This document shows positions 18,309-27,962 of a stretch of DNA of 50,608 bases, one piece after another. The stretch is from Deltaproteobacteria bacterium. GTDB taxonomy: Bacteria; Myxococcota; Myxococcia; Myxococcales; JAHFDP01. The stretch is taken from NCBI GenBank assembly GCA_023248955.1, contig JAHFDP010000008.1:1-50608 (forward strand), given 5' to 3'. The position numbers and the translations under genes were made by a program. Each line of letters starts with the position of its first letter. The first letter of the stretch is position 1. Under the pieces are notes generated by a model that was not told where the DNA came from, searched no databases, and saw nothing but the letters and a program-made list of their open reading frames with translations.

Positions 18309-19628
18309 CTACGGACTCGTCAAATAGCGCACGTCGTAGGTGTCGCCTGGAAGAAGGCGGCACGGCCCGCTCGGCGCGAGCTCGATGGAGTCGGCGCTGG
18401 CGGTGTAGTCCGAACCCGCCACGCAGTTGATGGTCTGACCGCCACGCTCCACCTGGACCAGCAGCGATTCGGTGGGCGCGGGCGACGCGATCAAGGTAAG
18501 CGCGGAGGGAATGCCCACCACGCGCGCCACGCCGGCCAGCACCGGACCGTAGTCGTCCGCGCAGATGGACGATGCGATGCCACCGGTTGCATTCAGAAGG
18601 CGGCCGTAGCGCACCGACGGCTGTTCTCCCGAGCACCAGGCGTGGCACTGAACGCGGCAGTCGCTCTGACACTGCGTCGTGTTGGAGGCCCAACTGCACT
18701 GCGCAACGCACTGCTGCTGGCGGCTCGGTGTATCACAATCAGATTCGCATGTAATACTGCTGCAAATGCCCGGTTGCGCACTGCCGTTGGCGAGATCCAG
18801 CACGCCCGCGAAGAGAACCTCGCGCGAAAGCCCCTGCGTCCAGGAGAGGATTTCCGAAAGCGGCATCAGCGCCGATTGCCCTTCCGGCAGCGCGGCCTCC
18901 GCCACGCAGTGATCGAGAATGTGCCCGTCAACCGGGTCGTGCAGAAGCCCGACGGTGTGGTGCGACGGATCCGAGCAGTCGTCGCCATCGGTCACGAAGA
19001 GGACCACCAGCTTGGCACCGGAACGCAAGAGCGCCGGGTTCTTCGCCACCGTGCGCTGGAGCGCTTCGTAAGCGCGCGTTTGCCGAGCGCCATCGAGCGG
19101 AACGTGCAGGTTCTCCCCCAGCGCGATTGCCAACTGCGAGGGGGGACGATCGCCCTTCCGCAGCACGCTTGGATTTCCAAAAGCCGCGTAGAGCATGCCC
19201 GCGCGATCGTCGAACGACCGCAAGCAGGCACCACCGGCATCACAGACGAAGCCCTTGGCGTACCAGTCGGACTCGCACGTGGCGCTGATCCGGCCATCGG
19301 CTGGAGCGCAGCCGCCAAAGCGCTCGGCCACGGACATCGTGGTGACCGCGAGTTGGTAGTCGACCGGGGGATCCAGCGCATCGAGTGAAGCCACGAATCT
19401 GGCAAAGGCGCCAGCCATGCGATCAATTTTGGCGGCCATCGAGGGAGAATCGTCGACCAGGAAGAGGATGTCGGCGCGGGTGGCCACCTGAATCGTGCGG
19501 CGCTGGTGGACCATCACCAAGGCTTGCGAGTCGACGGGTGTGGCGACGCCTTGTTGGCAGGATGCAGTTGAAGAGACGACGACGCCGACGGCAACAGCTA
19601 CGTCAACGGATCTTGGAATCGTGCGCAT
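18309..19628 (-). CDS. VWA-domain lipoprotein with Cys-rich insert
   Basis: 439 residues from the ATG at 19628; the GTG at 19652 would add eight. The lipobox STASC places the acylated Cys at residue 24. A von Willebrand A domain follows, with the metal-ion-dependent adhesion site DDSPS (Asp59, Ser61, Ser63) after DILFLV and a later FVTDGDDCSD. Around residues 300-345 there is a cluster of about a dozen cysteines (CDTPSRQQQCVAQC, CQSDCRVQCHAWC), which would form a disulfide-stabilised knob. This architecture is frequent in myxobacterial surface lipoproteins, and a role in ligand binding or adhesion is likely. Confidence 0.85.
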   Translation of the reverse strand: MRTIPRSVDVAVAVGVVVSSTASCQQGVATPVDSQALVMVHQRRTIQVATRADILFLVDDSPSMAAKIDRMAGAFARFVASLDALDPPVDYQLAVTTMSVAERFGGCAPADGRISATCESDWYAKGFVCDAGGACLRSFDDRAGMLYAAFGNPSVLRKGDRPPSQLAIALGENLHVPLDGARQTRAYEALQRTVAKNPALLRSGAKLVVLFVTDGDDCSDPSHHTVGLLHDPVDGHILDHCVAEAALPEGQSALMPLSEILSWTQGLSREVLFAGVLDLANGSAQPGICSSITCESDCDTPSRQQQCVAQCSWASNTTQCQSDCRVQCHAWCSGEQPSVRYGRLLNATGGIASSICADDYGPVLAGVARVVGIPSALTLIASPAPTESLLVQVERGGQTINCVAGSDYTASADSIELAPSGPCRLLPGDTYDVRYLTSP

Positions 19629-19803
19629 CTTTTTCGCTTTTTGGGCGTCCACACATAAAGTAGGAAAAAAGACAAAAGGAACGAGCGATCTTCCGCTCGC
19701 CGGTTAAAGTGAGAACGAGCACCACGGAGTTCAAGGGGTCACATGGCGGTGGCGGGCTCGGTGGCTACGTTGACGAATTCCAACGGTAAGGAGTGACGAC
19801 AAG

Positions 19804-22281
19804 ATGTCCGACAAGATGAAGGGAATGACAGCCTCGGCTCCGGCGCTCATCGCCAAGGAGGACATTCCCGAGATCCTTCCGATCCTTCCGTTGCGCAACA
19901 GCGTCTTCTTTCCCGGTGGCGTGCTGCCGTTGGCGGTCGGCCGACAGAAGACCATCGCGCTCATCAAGGACGCGGTGCGCGACGACCAGGTCATTGGCGT
20001 GGTCACGCAGCGTCGCGCGGAAGAAGAGGATCCGGGCGCCGCCGACCTGCACGCCATGGGGACGGTGGCCCGCATCGTCAAGCTCCTCAAGATGGGCGAG
20101 GACAACTACTCGCTGGTGGTGCAGGGCCTGGCGCGCTTCCGGGTACTGGACCTGATTCAAGAGCAGCCCTACTTGAAGGCCCGCGTCGAGGCCATCGAAG
20201 ACAAGACGCCAGTCGATGATGTCGAGGTGCAGGCGCTGGCCATCAACTTGAAGAAGCTGGCGCGTGAGGTGATCGAGCTGATGCCCGAGCTCCCAGCGGC
20301 AGCCATTGAGCTGGTGGAATCGATCACGCATCCCGGCCATCTGGCCGATCTAATCGCAGCCAACGTCGACGTTCCCATCGACGAGAAGCAGGCCGTTTTG
20401 GAGACGGTCGATTTGAAAGCGCGGATGAAGCTCGTGTTGGAGCTGCTCAACCGCAAGCGCGAGGTGCTCAAGCTCTCGAACAAAATCGATTCGCAGGTCA
20501 AGGGCGAGATGTCCAAGACCCAGCGCGAGTACTACTTGCGCCAGCAGCTCAAGGCCATCAAGGAGGAGCTGGGTGAAATTGGCGAGGAAGAGGAAGAGCT
20601 CGACGAGCTGGGCGAGCGACTCAAGAAGGCAGGGCTGACGCCCGAAATCGAGAAGGTTGCCAACAAAGAATTGGCGCGTCTGAAGAGCATTCCGACTGCA
20701 TCTTCTGAGTATACTGTTGCCCGCACTTATCTTGAATGGATCGCCGATCTCCCGTGGGCAAAGGCCTCGCCGGACAATCTCGATCTCGACAACGCGCTCA
20801 CGGTCCTGGACCGCGATCACTACGACCTCGAAAAGATCAAGAAACGGATTCTCGAGTACCTGGCGGTTCGCAAGCTGAAGAACGACATGCGCGGACCGAT
20901 CCTCTGCTTCGTGGGTCCACCGGGTGTCGGCAAGACTTCGCTCGGGCACAGCATCGCGGAGGCGCTGGGACGAAAGTTCGTGCGGCTTTCGCTGGGCGGC
21001 GTGCGCGATGAAGCGGAAATTCGCGGCCATCGGCGCACCTATGTGGGGGCGCTGCCGGGGCGCATCATCCAGAGCATGAAGAAGGCCGGCACCAACAATC
21101 CTGTGATGATGCTGGACGAGATCGACAAGCTGGGCGCGGATTTCCGCGGCGACCCCAGTGCGGCGCTGCTCGAGGTGCTCGACCCGGAGCAGAACTTCTC
21201 CTTCTCCGATCACTACCTCGACGTGCCGTTCGATCTGTCGACGGTGATGTTCATTGCTACCGCGAATCAACTCGATCCAGTCCCAGGACCGCTGCGCGAT
21301 CGCATGGAGATCTTGGAGCTGTCGGGCTACACCTTCGAGGAGAAGTCGCACATCGCGCGCAAGCACCTCATACCCAAGCAGCTCAAGGAGCACGGGCTGG
21401 GCGTGGACAACCTCGAGATCTCCGAGGAGGCTCTGATCCAAACGGTGACCGCTTACACCCGCGAAGCGGGCGTGCGCGCGCTCGAGCGGCGCATCGCGGA
21501 CATCGCGCGTGCGGTGGCCGTGGACGTGGCCAAGGGCAGCAAGATTAAGCGCACCATCGACAAGGCCGAGTTGGAAATCATCCTCGGGCCGGAGAAATAT
21601 TATTCCGAAGTGAGCCAGCGGACCGAGGTGCCCGGCGTGGCGACCGGAATGGCGTGGACGCCGTCCGGCGGGGATCTACTCTTCATCGAGACAACCAAGA
21701 TGAGCGGCAAAGGGCTCTTGACGCTGACCGGTCAGCTCGGCGATGTGATGAAGGAATCGGCGCAGGCCGCGCTCTCCTATCTGCGCACCAAATCGAGCGC
21801 GGTGGGGATTCCGGTCAACTTCCTCGAAAAGCAAGACATCCACATTCACTTCCCAGCCGGCGGAATTCCCAAAGATGGACCGAGCGCCGGCGTTACCATC
21901 TTCACGGCGCTGACGTCGCTCTTCACCGGCATTCGCGTGCGTGGCGATACGTGCATGACCGGCGAATGTACGCTGCGCGGCCTGGTGCTGCCGGTGGGCG
22001 GCATCAAGGAGAAAGTGCTCGCCGCACACCGTGGTGGCATCAAGCGCGTGATCCTACCGGAGCGAAACCGCAAAGACCTGCTCGAGGTTCCGGAGCAGGC
22101 GCGGCGCGAGCTGGAGTTCGTCTTCGCAAACCACATGGAAGAGGTGCTGCAAGCGGCGCTGGAGACGAGCCCGTTTACGGCAGCCAAGGCCAAGGGCGGA
22201 AGCGGCGGCGGTGAAGGATCGGAGGAGACGCCGGTGACCGAAACGCCGATGGCGGTGAAGACACCCGAAGTACGGGCGTAG
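19804..22281 (+). CDS. lon: ATP-dependent Lon protease
   Basis: An 825-residue LonA-type protease that degrades misfolded and regulatory proteins in the cytoplasm. It has the N-terminal LON substrate domain (about 28-220), a coiled coil and an AAA+ module with Walker [10 protein letters not shown] (371-379) and Walker [10 protein letters not shown]. The protease domain has the catalytic dyad Ser694 (DGPSAG) and Lys737 ([16 protein letters not shown]). The C-terminal ~30 residues are a Gly/Glu/Thr-rich tail. AAGGAG lies ten bases before the ATG. The upstream gap (19629-19803) shows no clear heat-shock promoter to my eye. Confidence 0.98.
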   Translation: MSDKMKGMTASAPALIAKEDIPEILPILPLRNSVFFPGGVLPLAVGRQKTIALIKDAVRDDQVIGVVTQRRAEEEDPGAADLHAMGTVARIVKLLKMGEDNYSLVVQGLARFRVLDLIQEQPYLKARVEAIEDKTPVDDVEVQALAINLKKLAREVIELMPELPAAAIELVESITHPGHLADLIAANVDVPIDEKQAVLETVDLKARMKLVLELLNRKREVLKLSNKIDSQVKGEMSKTQREYYLRQQLKAIKEELGEIGEEEEELDELGERLKKAGLTPEIEKVANKELARLKSIPTASSEYTVARTYLEWIADLPWAKASPDNLDLDNALTVLDRDHYDLEKIKKRILEYLAVRKLKNDMRGPILCFVGPPGVGKTSLGHSIAEALGRKFVRLSLGGVRDEAEIRGHRRTYVGALPGRIIQSMKKAGTNNPVMMLDEIDKLGADFRGDPSAALLEVLDPEQNFSFSDHYLDVPFDLSTVMFIATANQLDPVPGPLRDRMEILELSGYTFEEKSHIARKHLIPKQLKEHGLGVDNLEISEEALIQTVTAYTREAGVRALERRIADIARAVAVDVAKGSKIKRTIDKAELEIILGPEKYYSEVSQRTEVPGVATGMAWTPSGGDLLFIETTKMSGKGLLTLTGQLGDVMKESAQAALSYLRTKSSAVGIPVNFLEKQDIHIHFPAGGIPKDGPSAGVTIFTALTSLFTGIRVRGDTCMTGECTLRGLVLPVGGIKEKVLAAHRGGIKRVILPERNRKDLLEVPEQARRELEFVFANHMEEVLQAALETSPFTAAKAKGGSGGGEGSEETPVTETPMAVKTPEVRA

Positions 22282-22295
22282 AAGCAGGGCGGTAT

Positions 22296-22424
22296 CCGTT
22301 CAGTCCGGCCCACCAGTCGTCATGGCCGGCCGCTGATCCCCGGGTCAAGCCCGGGGAGGCCATCCACGTGCACCGAAATCCGCGTGGATGGCCGGGTCAA
22401 GCCCGGCCATGACGGACTGAACGG
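22296..22424. repeat. Nested intergenic palindrome
   Basis: In the lon-kinase gap, the outer 11-bp arms 22296-22306 and 22414-22424 (CCGTTCAGTCC / GGACTGAACGG) enclose GTCATGGCCGG and CCGGCCATGAC. These in turn enclose a shorter hairpin (CCCCGGGTCAAGCCCGGGG) and GGCCATCCACG / CGTGGATGGCC. The GTCAAGCCCGG unit occurs twice. Such GGCCATGACGG-type modules are familiar extragenic repeats in proteobacteria. It could end the lon transcript, although there is no T tract. Confidence 0.75.
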
Positions 22425-22502
22425 CTACGCAGGGCGTTGAAGGCGTACCTCGTTTTTAGGAGCTTCGGCTTAGCCGCGTAGGGTTGTAACCTGCTCGCTT
22501 AA

Positions 22503-24287
22503 ATGCCTCCCGAGGTTCGTCAGCTTGCGGCTCGTTACCAACTCCTCGAGGAAGTCGGGCAAGGCGGCATGTCGCGCGTTTACCGCGCTATTGACTCCAC
22601 ACTGCAACGCGAAGTCGCCGTCAAAGTTCTCCTCCCGCACCTCGCGCCAAAAGCCGACGCGCGGCGGCGCTTCGATCGGGAAGCCCGCGCCGTTGCTCGT
22701 CTGCGCCATCCAAATATTCTCGAAATATTCGACTACGCCGCCGGCGACGACACCGAGCTGCCTTTCATCGTCACCGAATTTATTCGCGGCGAGACGCTGC
22801 GTGTTTTTGCCGAGCGCGTCCGCTTCCTTCCAACGGAGTTGGCGGCGATGTGCGGCCTCTTCATCGCCAAGGCGCTCGCCCACGCCCACGCGGCCGGTGT
22901 CGTTCACCGCGACCTCAAGCCGGAAAACGTGATGGTGCGGGCCGACGGCACGCTCAAGCTGATGGACTTCGGCATCGCCACGCTCATCGATCGCGACGAG
23001 CGCATGACGGCCACCGGTTCGCTGCTCGGATCGCCCGCGCACATGGCGCCGGAAATCATCGAGGGCAAAGAGGCCGACACCCGCAGCGATCTCTTTTCGC
23101 TGGGCACCCTCCTCTACTGGCTGGCCACGGGGAAACTTCCGTTCGAAGGATCCAACGCGGGCGCGCTGCTCAAGCGCATTCTCGACGGTGACTACCGGCC
23201 AGCGCAGCTCTCGGAGCCGGCCATTTCCGACGGACTCGCGGCGGTGATCGACGGCCTTCTGATGCGCGATCCGGCCCGCCGTGTTCAGAGCGCGGATGCA
23301 GTGGTGGCGCAGCTTTCCGCGCTGATCGACGACGCGGGCATCGAAGATCCGTCGACAGCTCTGGCGGCTTTTTTCGTGGATCCAGCGACGCAAGCCGTCA
23401 CGCTCAGGTCTCGGTTGGTGTCGCGTTTCACCGAGCGCGGCGAGCGTGAGCTCAAGGCTGGACGCACCGCGACCGCGCTGGCGGCTTTCGGACGGGTTCT
23501 GGCGCTCGATCCGCAAAACGCTCCCGTGCGCGCGCGCTTGTCGCAAGTTCGCAAGCGCGCGCGTCTCCGCCGGCGCCTACTCGAAACGCTGGCCGTGGTG
23601 GCGATCGGCGGCCTCGGATTTTCTCTTTTTCAGCATTGGCCATGGGCGCCGGAGGTCATCGTGGCCACCCCGGTTCTGAGCGCGGCGGTGCACCTCGCGG
23701 AAAACCCGAGTCCCACGCCGCCGCCTGCTCTGACGTCAACACCGGCGAAACCCGACCCCGATACACCACCCCAAGTGGTTCACGCCGTCTCCCGCGCACC
23801 CGCGAGCCATGCGACTCCATCTCCCGCCGTCCTCGTGCCGTTCGAACTCAAACCGAGGACCTACGCTCACTTCTGGCTCGACGAGCGCGACCTTGGCGAT
23901 TCGCTTCCAAAATATGTCGGCCAAGCCAAGGCCGGTCCGCACCATCTGCGCGCCGAGCATCCCTGCTGCGCGCCGCTCGTGAAAACGATCGAGCTGGAAG
24001 TCGGCAAACCGAATCATTTCCCGATCGAGTTGGTACCCTTGCCGGCCTCCGTCATCATCACCAGCGCACCCGGAGCGCAGGTCCTCCTCGATGGAAAACC
24101 CGCCGGCACCGCCGAGGCCTCGCAGCGCACGCCGATTCAGGTTCCGATGATTGTCGACGGTCGTCCGGTCATGGAAAGGCAGATCGTCTTACGCGTGGAA
24201 AAAGACGGACATCGTTCAGAGGAGAGCACGCAGCGACTTCACGCGCACACACGCTACGATTTTGAGTTACCTATTAGGGCTGAATGA
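22503..24287 (+). CDS. Transmembrane Ser/Thr protein kinase with periplasmic PEGA domain
   Basis: 594 residues. The Hanks-type kinase domain (about 12-275) has the G-loop VGQGGMSRVY, Lys41 in VAVKVL, HRDLKPEN (135-142), DFG (155-157) and APE in HMAPEII, so all catalytic residues are present. A short TPR-like stretch (about 310-345) follows, then a single membrane span (about 360-377), a Pro-rich linker and a PEGA domain (about 505-575, SAPGAQVLLDGKPAGTA). The kinase is cytosolic and the PEGA part periplasmic. It leads a gene group with an FHA-domain regulator 1.2 kb downstream, a natural substrate-reader pairing. Confidence 0.93.
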   Translation: MPPEVRQLAARYQLLEEVGQGGMSRVYRAIDSTLQREVAVKVLLPHLAPKADARRRFDREARAVARLRHPNILEIFDYAAGDDTELPFIVTEFIRGETLRVFAERVRFLPTELAAMCGLFIAKALAHAHAAGVVHRDLKPENVMVRADGTLKLMDFGIATLIDRDERMTATGSLLGSPAHMAPEIIEGKEADTRSDLFSLGTLLYWLATGKLPFEGSNAGALLKRILDGDYRPAQLSEPAISDGLAAVIDGLLMRDPARRVQSADAVVAQLSALIDDAGIEDPSTALAAFFVDPATQAVTLRSRLVSRFTERGERELKAGRTATALAAFGRVLALDPQNAPVRARLSQVRKRARLRRRLLETLAVVAIGGLGFSLFQHWPWAPEVIVATPVLSAAVHLAENPSPTPPPALTSTPAKPDPDTPPQVVHAVSRAPASHATPSPAVLVPFELKPRTYAHFWLDERDLGDSLPKYVGQAKAGPHHLRAEHPCCAPLVKTIELEVGKPNHFPIELVPLPASVIITSAPGAQVLLDGKPAGTAEASQRTPIQVPMIVDGRPVMERQIVLRVEKDGHRSEESTQRLHAHTRYDFELPIRAE

Positions 24288-24302
24288 TCGCGAGCGAATA
24301 TT

Positions 24303-24640
24303 TCCCCTCCCCCGTCAAAGGGGAGGGAATTTGCGAAAAGAGGAGCCAGCCCGGCTTCGCCGGAGGGCGAATATTTCCCCTCCCCACTTTGCGGGGGAGG
24401 GTTAGGGTGGGGGGACCGAAATCGAATGCAAGTGACGCGCACCCCCACCCTGACCCTCCCCCGTCAAAGGGGAGGGAATTTGCGAAAAGAGGAGCCAGCC
24501 CGGCTTCGCCGGAGGGCGAATATTTTCCCTCCCCCCTTTGCGGAGGAGGGTTAGGGTGGGGGGACCGAAATCGAGCGCAAGTGACGTGCACCCCCACCCT
24601 AACCTTCCCCCGTCAAGGGGGACGGAATTTGCGAAGAGAT
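24303..24640. repeat. 149-bp tandem repeat, about 2.3 copies
   Basis: This fills most of the 367-bp gap after the kinase gene. The landmark GTCAAAGG recurs at 24314 and 24463, and as GTCAAGGG at 24612, an exact 149-bp period. Each unit contains a CCCTCCCCC...GGGGAGGG hairpin, a GCCCGGCTTCGCCGGAGGGC hairpin and CCCCACCCTAACCCTCCCCC-type pairing. The third unit is cut after ~30 bp. The gap shows no open frame with coding character. A related short palindrome occurs at 30034-30063. Confidence 0.9.
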
Positions 24641-24654
24641 TTGCGAAGAATTGA

Positions 24655-25497
24655 ATGATCGTTTTCGCCCTCTTACTTTCCGCTGCAACAACGTCCGTGC
24701 CGAACGCGCACGCCACCGCCGACCTCAAGGTCGCTCGTGCCGCGTTCGACTACGGCGACTTCGGATTGTCGGCCATGGCGCTGGAGCGGCTCGTTCCGGC
24801 CAGCGGTCTCTCCGACGGTGATCGTGGCGAAGCGTTGAAACTCCTCGGATTGTCACGTTTCTATTTGAAGAGCGAAGACGAAGCGCGCCGCGCCTTCTTG
24901 CAACTCCTCACGCTCGATCCCGATTACCAGCTCGATCCTTTTTACGTGCCGCCCGCCGCGGTTTCCTTTTTCGAGAGCGTGCGCGTCGACAACGACATGC
25001 TCCTTGCACCCTTGCGGGCCAAGCGCCAGAGCGACAAACGCACCGAGGAGACGTCCAAAGCCGCCGAGTTGCAACGTTTGCAGGAAGCGGCCTCGCGCGT
25101 TCGCGTCGACGTCGTCGAGCGCCACTACGTGCGTCGCCCCTACTGGACGGTGCTCTTGCCCTTCGGAATCGCGCAGATGGAAAATGGCGACGCCGGACTT
25201 TCGCTCTCCATCGGAATGGCCCAAGTCGCCGCCGCAGCCGCCAGCGTGCTTTTCCCTCTGGGAATCGAAGCGCTGCGCAATCCCAACACGGGACTCATTC
25301 CCTCCGACAAAGCCGTCGTGGCAGGCCAGCTCAAACTGGCGCAATACGGGAGCGCTGGCCTCTTCTATGTGTTGTGGGGCGTCTCCTGGTGGCAGGCTTC
25401 GCGGCACTACCAGGCGGAAGCATTGGAGTCGGAGTCCCGCGTCGCCGGCGCCACGGAATCTATTTCGACGCCAAATAAAGTAGTCATCCAAAAGTAA
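24655..25497 (+). CDS. Exported TPR-like protein with C-terminal membrane helices
   Basis: A 280-residue protein with a signal peptide (MIVFALLLSAATTSVPNAHA). Residues about 25-110 form a tetratricopeptide-like block (KVARAAFDYGDFGLSAMALERLV; EALKLLGLSRFYLKSEDEARRAFLQLLTLDPDYQLDP). A coiled stretch follows. Then RRPYWTVLLPFGIAQMENGDAGLSLSIG begins a P13/DUF5683-like membrane region with about three hydrophobic helices. Related proteins are frequent in myxobacteria near FHA/kinase genes. It lies between the PEGA kinase and the FHA activator, 21 bp before the latter, so a shared envelope-sensing role is plausible but not shown. Confidence 0.7.
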   Translation: MIVFALLLSAATTSVPNAHATADLKVARAAFDYGDFGLSAMALERLVPASGLSDGDRGEALKLLGLSRFYLKSEDEARRAFLQLLTLDPDYQLDPFYVPPAAVSFFESVRVDNDMLLAPLRAKRQSDKRTEETSKAAELQRLQEAASRVRVDVVERHYVRRPYWTVLLPFGIAQMENGDAGLSLSIGMAQVAAAAASVLFPLGIEALRNPNTGLIPSDKAVVAGQLKLAQYGSAGLFYVLWGVSWWQASRHYQAEALESESRVAGATESISTPNKVVIQK

Positions 25498-25518
25498 TCG
25501 AGCGCGACACAAACCATC

Positions 25519-27348
25519 ATGCCCAACTTTCACATTCAAAGTCCCTCTGGAAATCGTTCGGTCCGCCTGGTCAAGCCACTCACCACCGTGGGCGGCGATG
25601 GCGCCGACATTTCCGTGGCGCTCAAAAAGGGGCTGGTGGAGATCGCCTACGACGGCCGCGTCTGCATCGTCAGCGCCATCGACGGCGCGCCGCTCCTCAT
25701 CAACAACCGCCGCCGTGACACCTGCGAGTTGGTCGACGGCGACGTCGTTTCCGTCGGCGACGCCACGCTGCTCTACTCCGCAACCGACGCCGCGCCGGCG
25801 CCGATTTCCGCGCCCAAGGCCGCTTTCACCACCGGCGATCTCTCGTCGCTACGCCGCCTCTACGACTTCAGCAAGGAGCTCGCGGAGCAGACCGATCTTC
25901 CCAAATTGCTCGCCGCGTTGCTCGACCGCAGCATCGCCGTCACCCTCGCGGACAAAGGATTTCTGCTCCTCATCGAAGACGGCCGCGTGGTGGTCAAGGT
26001 CGCGCGCAACCTCGCGCAGGAGCACATTCGGGACGCCGTCGAGCAACTCTCCGACTCCATCGTGGCCAAGGTCGTGCGCACCGGCGCACCGGTCATCGTC
26101 TCGGATGCGCTGCACGATCGCGAGTTCAACGCCAGCGCCAGCGTGATCGATCTCAAAGTCTGCTCAGTGATGTGCGTGCCGCTCGCCGCCTTTGGCAACA
26201 TCTTAGGCGCCATCTACGTGGCCAACGATTCGGTGGTGAATCTCTTCGAAGAGCGCGGGTTGGAAGTTCTCACCATCTTCGCCGCGCAAGCCGCGCTGCT
26301 AGTGAAAAACGCGCTGCTCGTGCAAGGGCTGCAAGCCGACAACGCCGATTTGAAACGCCGCCTCGACGACGCGCACTACGGCGACATCATCGGATCCTGC
26401 GAGGCGATGCGCGACGTCTACAAGAAAATCGACAAGATCGCGCAAACCGATATTTCGGTGCTCATCACCGGCGAAACGGGCACCGGCAAAGAGCTCATCG
26501 CACGCGAAATTCACCGCCGCAGCACGCGCAAGAACGGGCCGTTCATCACCATCAACTGCGGCGCGATTCCCGAGGCGCTCCTCGAGAGTGAGCTCTTCGG
26601 CCACCTGCGCGGCGCTTTCACCGGCGCGGTCACCACGCGGCCCGGCAAATTCCAAGCGGCGAACGGCGGCACGCTCTTCCTCGACGAAATCGGCGAAATG
26701 CCCGCCGCGCTTCAGGTGAAAATTCTGCGCGCGCTGCAAGAACGCTCGGTCACCAAGATCGGCGAGACGCGTCCGGAGAGCGTCGACATTCGCGTGCTGG
26801 CGGCAACCAACAAGATCCTCGAGGAGGAAATCAAAACCGGCCGCTTCCGCGAAGATCTCTACTACCGGCTCAACGTGGTGAAGGTGCACCTGCCTCCGTT
26901 GCGCGATCGCGGTGAAGACATCGTTGTCCTCGCTAAATTTTTCCTCGGCCGCGCCGCCAGCGAATTCGGCGCCAAGGTGCGCGGCTACTCGCCCACCGCG
27001 CTCATCGCCATGCGCAAATACGCTTGGCCCGGCAACATCCGCCAGCTCGAGAACCGCATCAAGAAGGCCGCGGTCATGGCCGACGCCGCGGTCATCACGC
27101 CCGAAGACATGGAAATTCTTCCCGAACACATGGAACCGATCATGCCGCTGGCGCAGGCCAAGGAAGAGTGGCAACGGCGCTTTGTGAACGAAATTCTCGA
27201 GCGCAACAACGGCAACCGCACCAAGACCGCCAAGGATCTGGCCGTCGATCCGCGCACCATTTTTCGCCACTTGGAGCGCATGGAAGCCGACGCCAAAGGG
27301 GAGCCAGGCGAGGAGCCGATCGCCAGCGGCGAGGACGACGGAGCGTGA
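25519..27348 (+). CDS. Sigma-54-dependent activator with FHA-like, GAF, AAA+ and Fis-type HTH domains
   Basis: 609 residues. An FHA-like domain (about 10-95) and a GAF domain (about 115-275) sense inputs. The AAA+ domain has Walker A GETGTGKE (318-325), the sigma-54-contact loop GAFTGA (365-370) and Walker [14 protein letters not shown] Fis-like helix-turn-helix ([25 protein letters not shown]) binds enhancers. The FHA part lacks a clear GRS...SxxH pair, so phosphothreonine binding is uncertain. In this architecture a kinase, such as the PEGA kinase upstream, typically controls the activator. Its stop overlaps the next start (GTGA). Confidence 0.93.
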   Translation: MPNFHIQSPSGNRSVRLVKPLTTVGGDGADISVALKKGLVEIAYDGRVCIVSAIDGAPLLINNRRRDTCELVDGDVVSVGDATLLYSATDAAPAPISAPKAAFTTGDLSSLRRLYDFSKELAEQTDLPKLLAALLDRSIAVTLADKGFLLLIEDGRVVVKVARNLAQEHIRDAVEQLSDSIVAKVVRTGAPVIVSDALHDREFNASASVIDLKVCSVMCVPLAAFGNILGAIYVANDSVVNLFEERGLEVLTIFAAQAALLVKNALLVQGLQADNADLKRRLDDAHYGDIIGSCEAMRDVYKKIDKIAQTDISVLITGETGTGKELIAREIHRRSTRKNGPFITINCGAIPEALLESELFGHLRGAFTGAVTTRPGKFQAANGGTLFLDEIGEMPAALQVKILRALQERSVTKIGETRPESVDIRVLAATNKILEEEIKTGRFREDLYYRLNVVKVHLPPLRDRGEDIVVLAKFFLGRAASEFGAKVRGYSPTALIAMRKYAWPGNIRQLENRIKKAAVMADAAVITPEDMEILPEHMEPIMPLAQAKEEWQRRFVNEILERNNGNRTKTAKDLAVDPRTIFRHLERMEADAKGEPGEEPIASGEDDGA

Positions 27349-27962
27349 CAAACCTGTCGCGATCTCGAAACGGCGTCCGGCTAACGCCGCGAAACCAGGG
27401 GCCGCGGTCGCGGCACGCGACTTGCTTTTTTGTCATGTGCGCGCTGGGCGCCGGATGCATTTTGCCGCAGGACCTCACCACCGAGAAGACGTTGACCAAG
27501 CTCGATCCACCACGTTTCGTCCGCGAAAAAATCGTGCCCGGCGATGACAAGCCGGCCGTGCTGACGTTTGGTCTTTCGGCCAACCCTCCCTGCCATATTC
27601 CGTTGGAGGTGCAGCGCATCCGCTCCGCCGACGCCGCGGCGAACCTGGAAGCACGTTGGTGGATCGACTACGTGGACAACAACAGCGCTGTCGCGGCGCC
27701 GCGCCATTTCAATACACTTCCAGGGTCGCATGATCCGCTGGCCATCGAGCGCAACGGACCGACGTTCGACATCGACGTTGGTCTCCTCGGAAACGTGGCG
27801 GGAGCCACCCATGTCGTCGAGCTAATCCTTGCGCACGAAAATGCGTGGGATCCCAAGTTTCCGGGGACACGCGCCCTTCTGATTCCTGACGACGCCGTGT
27901 CGTTTCGTTGGGTCATCAATGTCACGAGCGGGTCAGAATGCGGCGTGGGAGCAGCACCATGA
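27345..27962 (+). CDS. Putative lipoprotein of unknown function
   Basis: 205 residues from a GTG that overlaps the activator stop as GTGA. An Arg-rich n-region of ~28 residues precedes a short hydrophobic core and the lipobox LGAGC (Cys38), so a shorter, unrecognised start is possible. The mature part has two Cys and a beta-rich look (AVLTFGLSANPPCHIPLEVQRI; VVELILAHENAWDP) but matches no family I know. The stop overlaps the following lipoprotein start (ATGA). Confidence 0.7.
   Translation: MTNLSRSRNGVRLTPRNQGPRSRHATCFFVMCALGAGCILPQDLTTEKTLTKLDPPRFVREKIVPGDDKPAVLTFGLSANPPCHIPLEVQRIRSADAAANLEARWWIDYVDNNSAVAAPRHFNTLPGSHDPLAIERNGPTFDIDVGLLGNVAGATHVVELILAHENAWDPKFPGTRALLIPDDAVSFRWVINVTSGSECGVGAAP

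Noticed and set aside
19629-19803. Heat-shock promoter upstream of lon
   Set aside because: I found no convincing sigma-32-like or sigma-70 pair with proper spacing; the GAGCG...CGCTC hairpin there has no T tract.
20350-21441. 363-codon minus-strand frame inside lon
   Set aside because: Antisense to conserved Lon AAA+ sequence; no recognizable protein.
24303-24640. CRISPR array
   Set aside because: The 149-bp unit repeats whole, without short repeats and variable spacers, and no cas gene is near.
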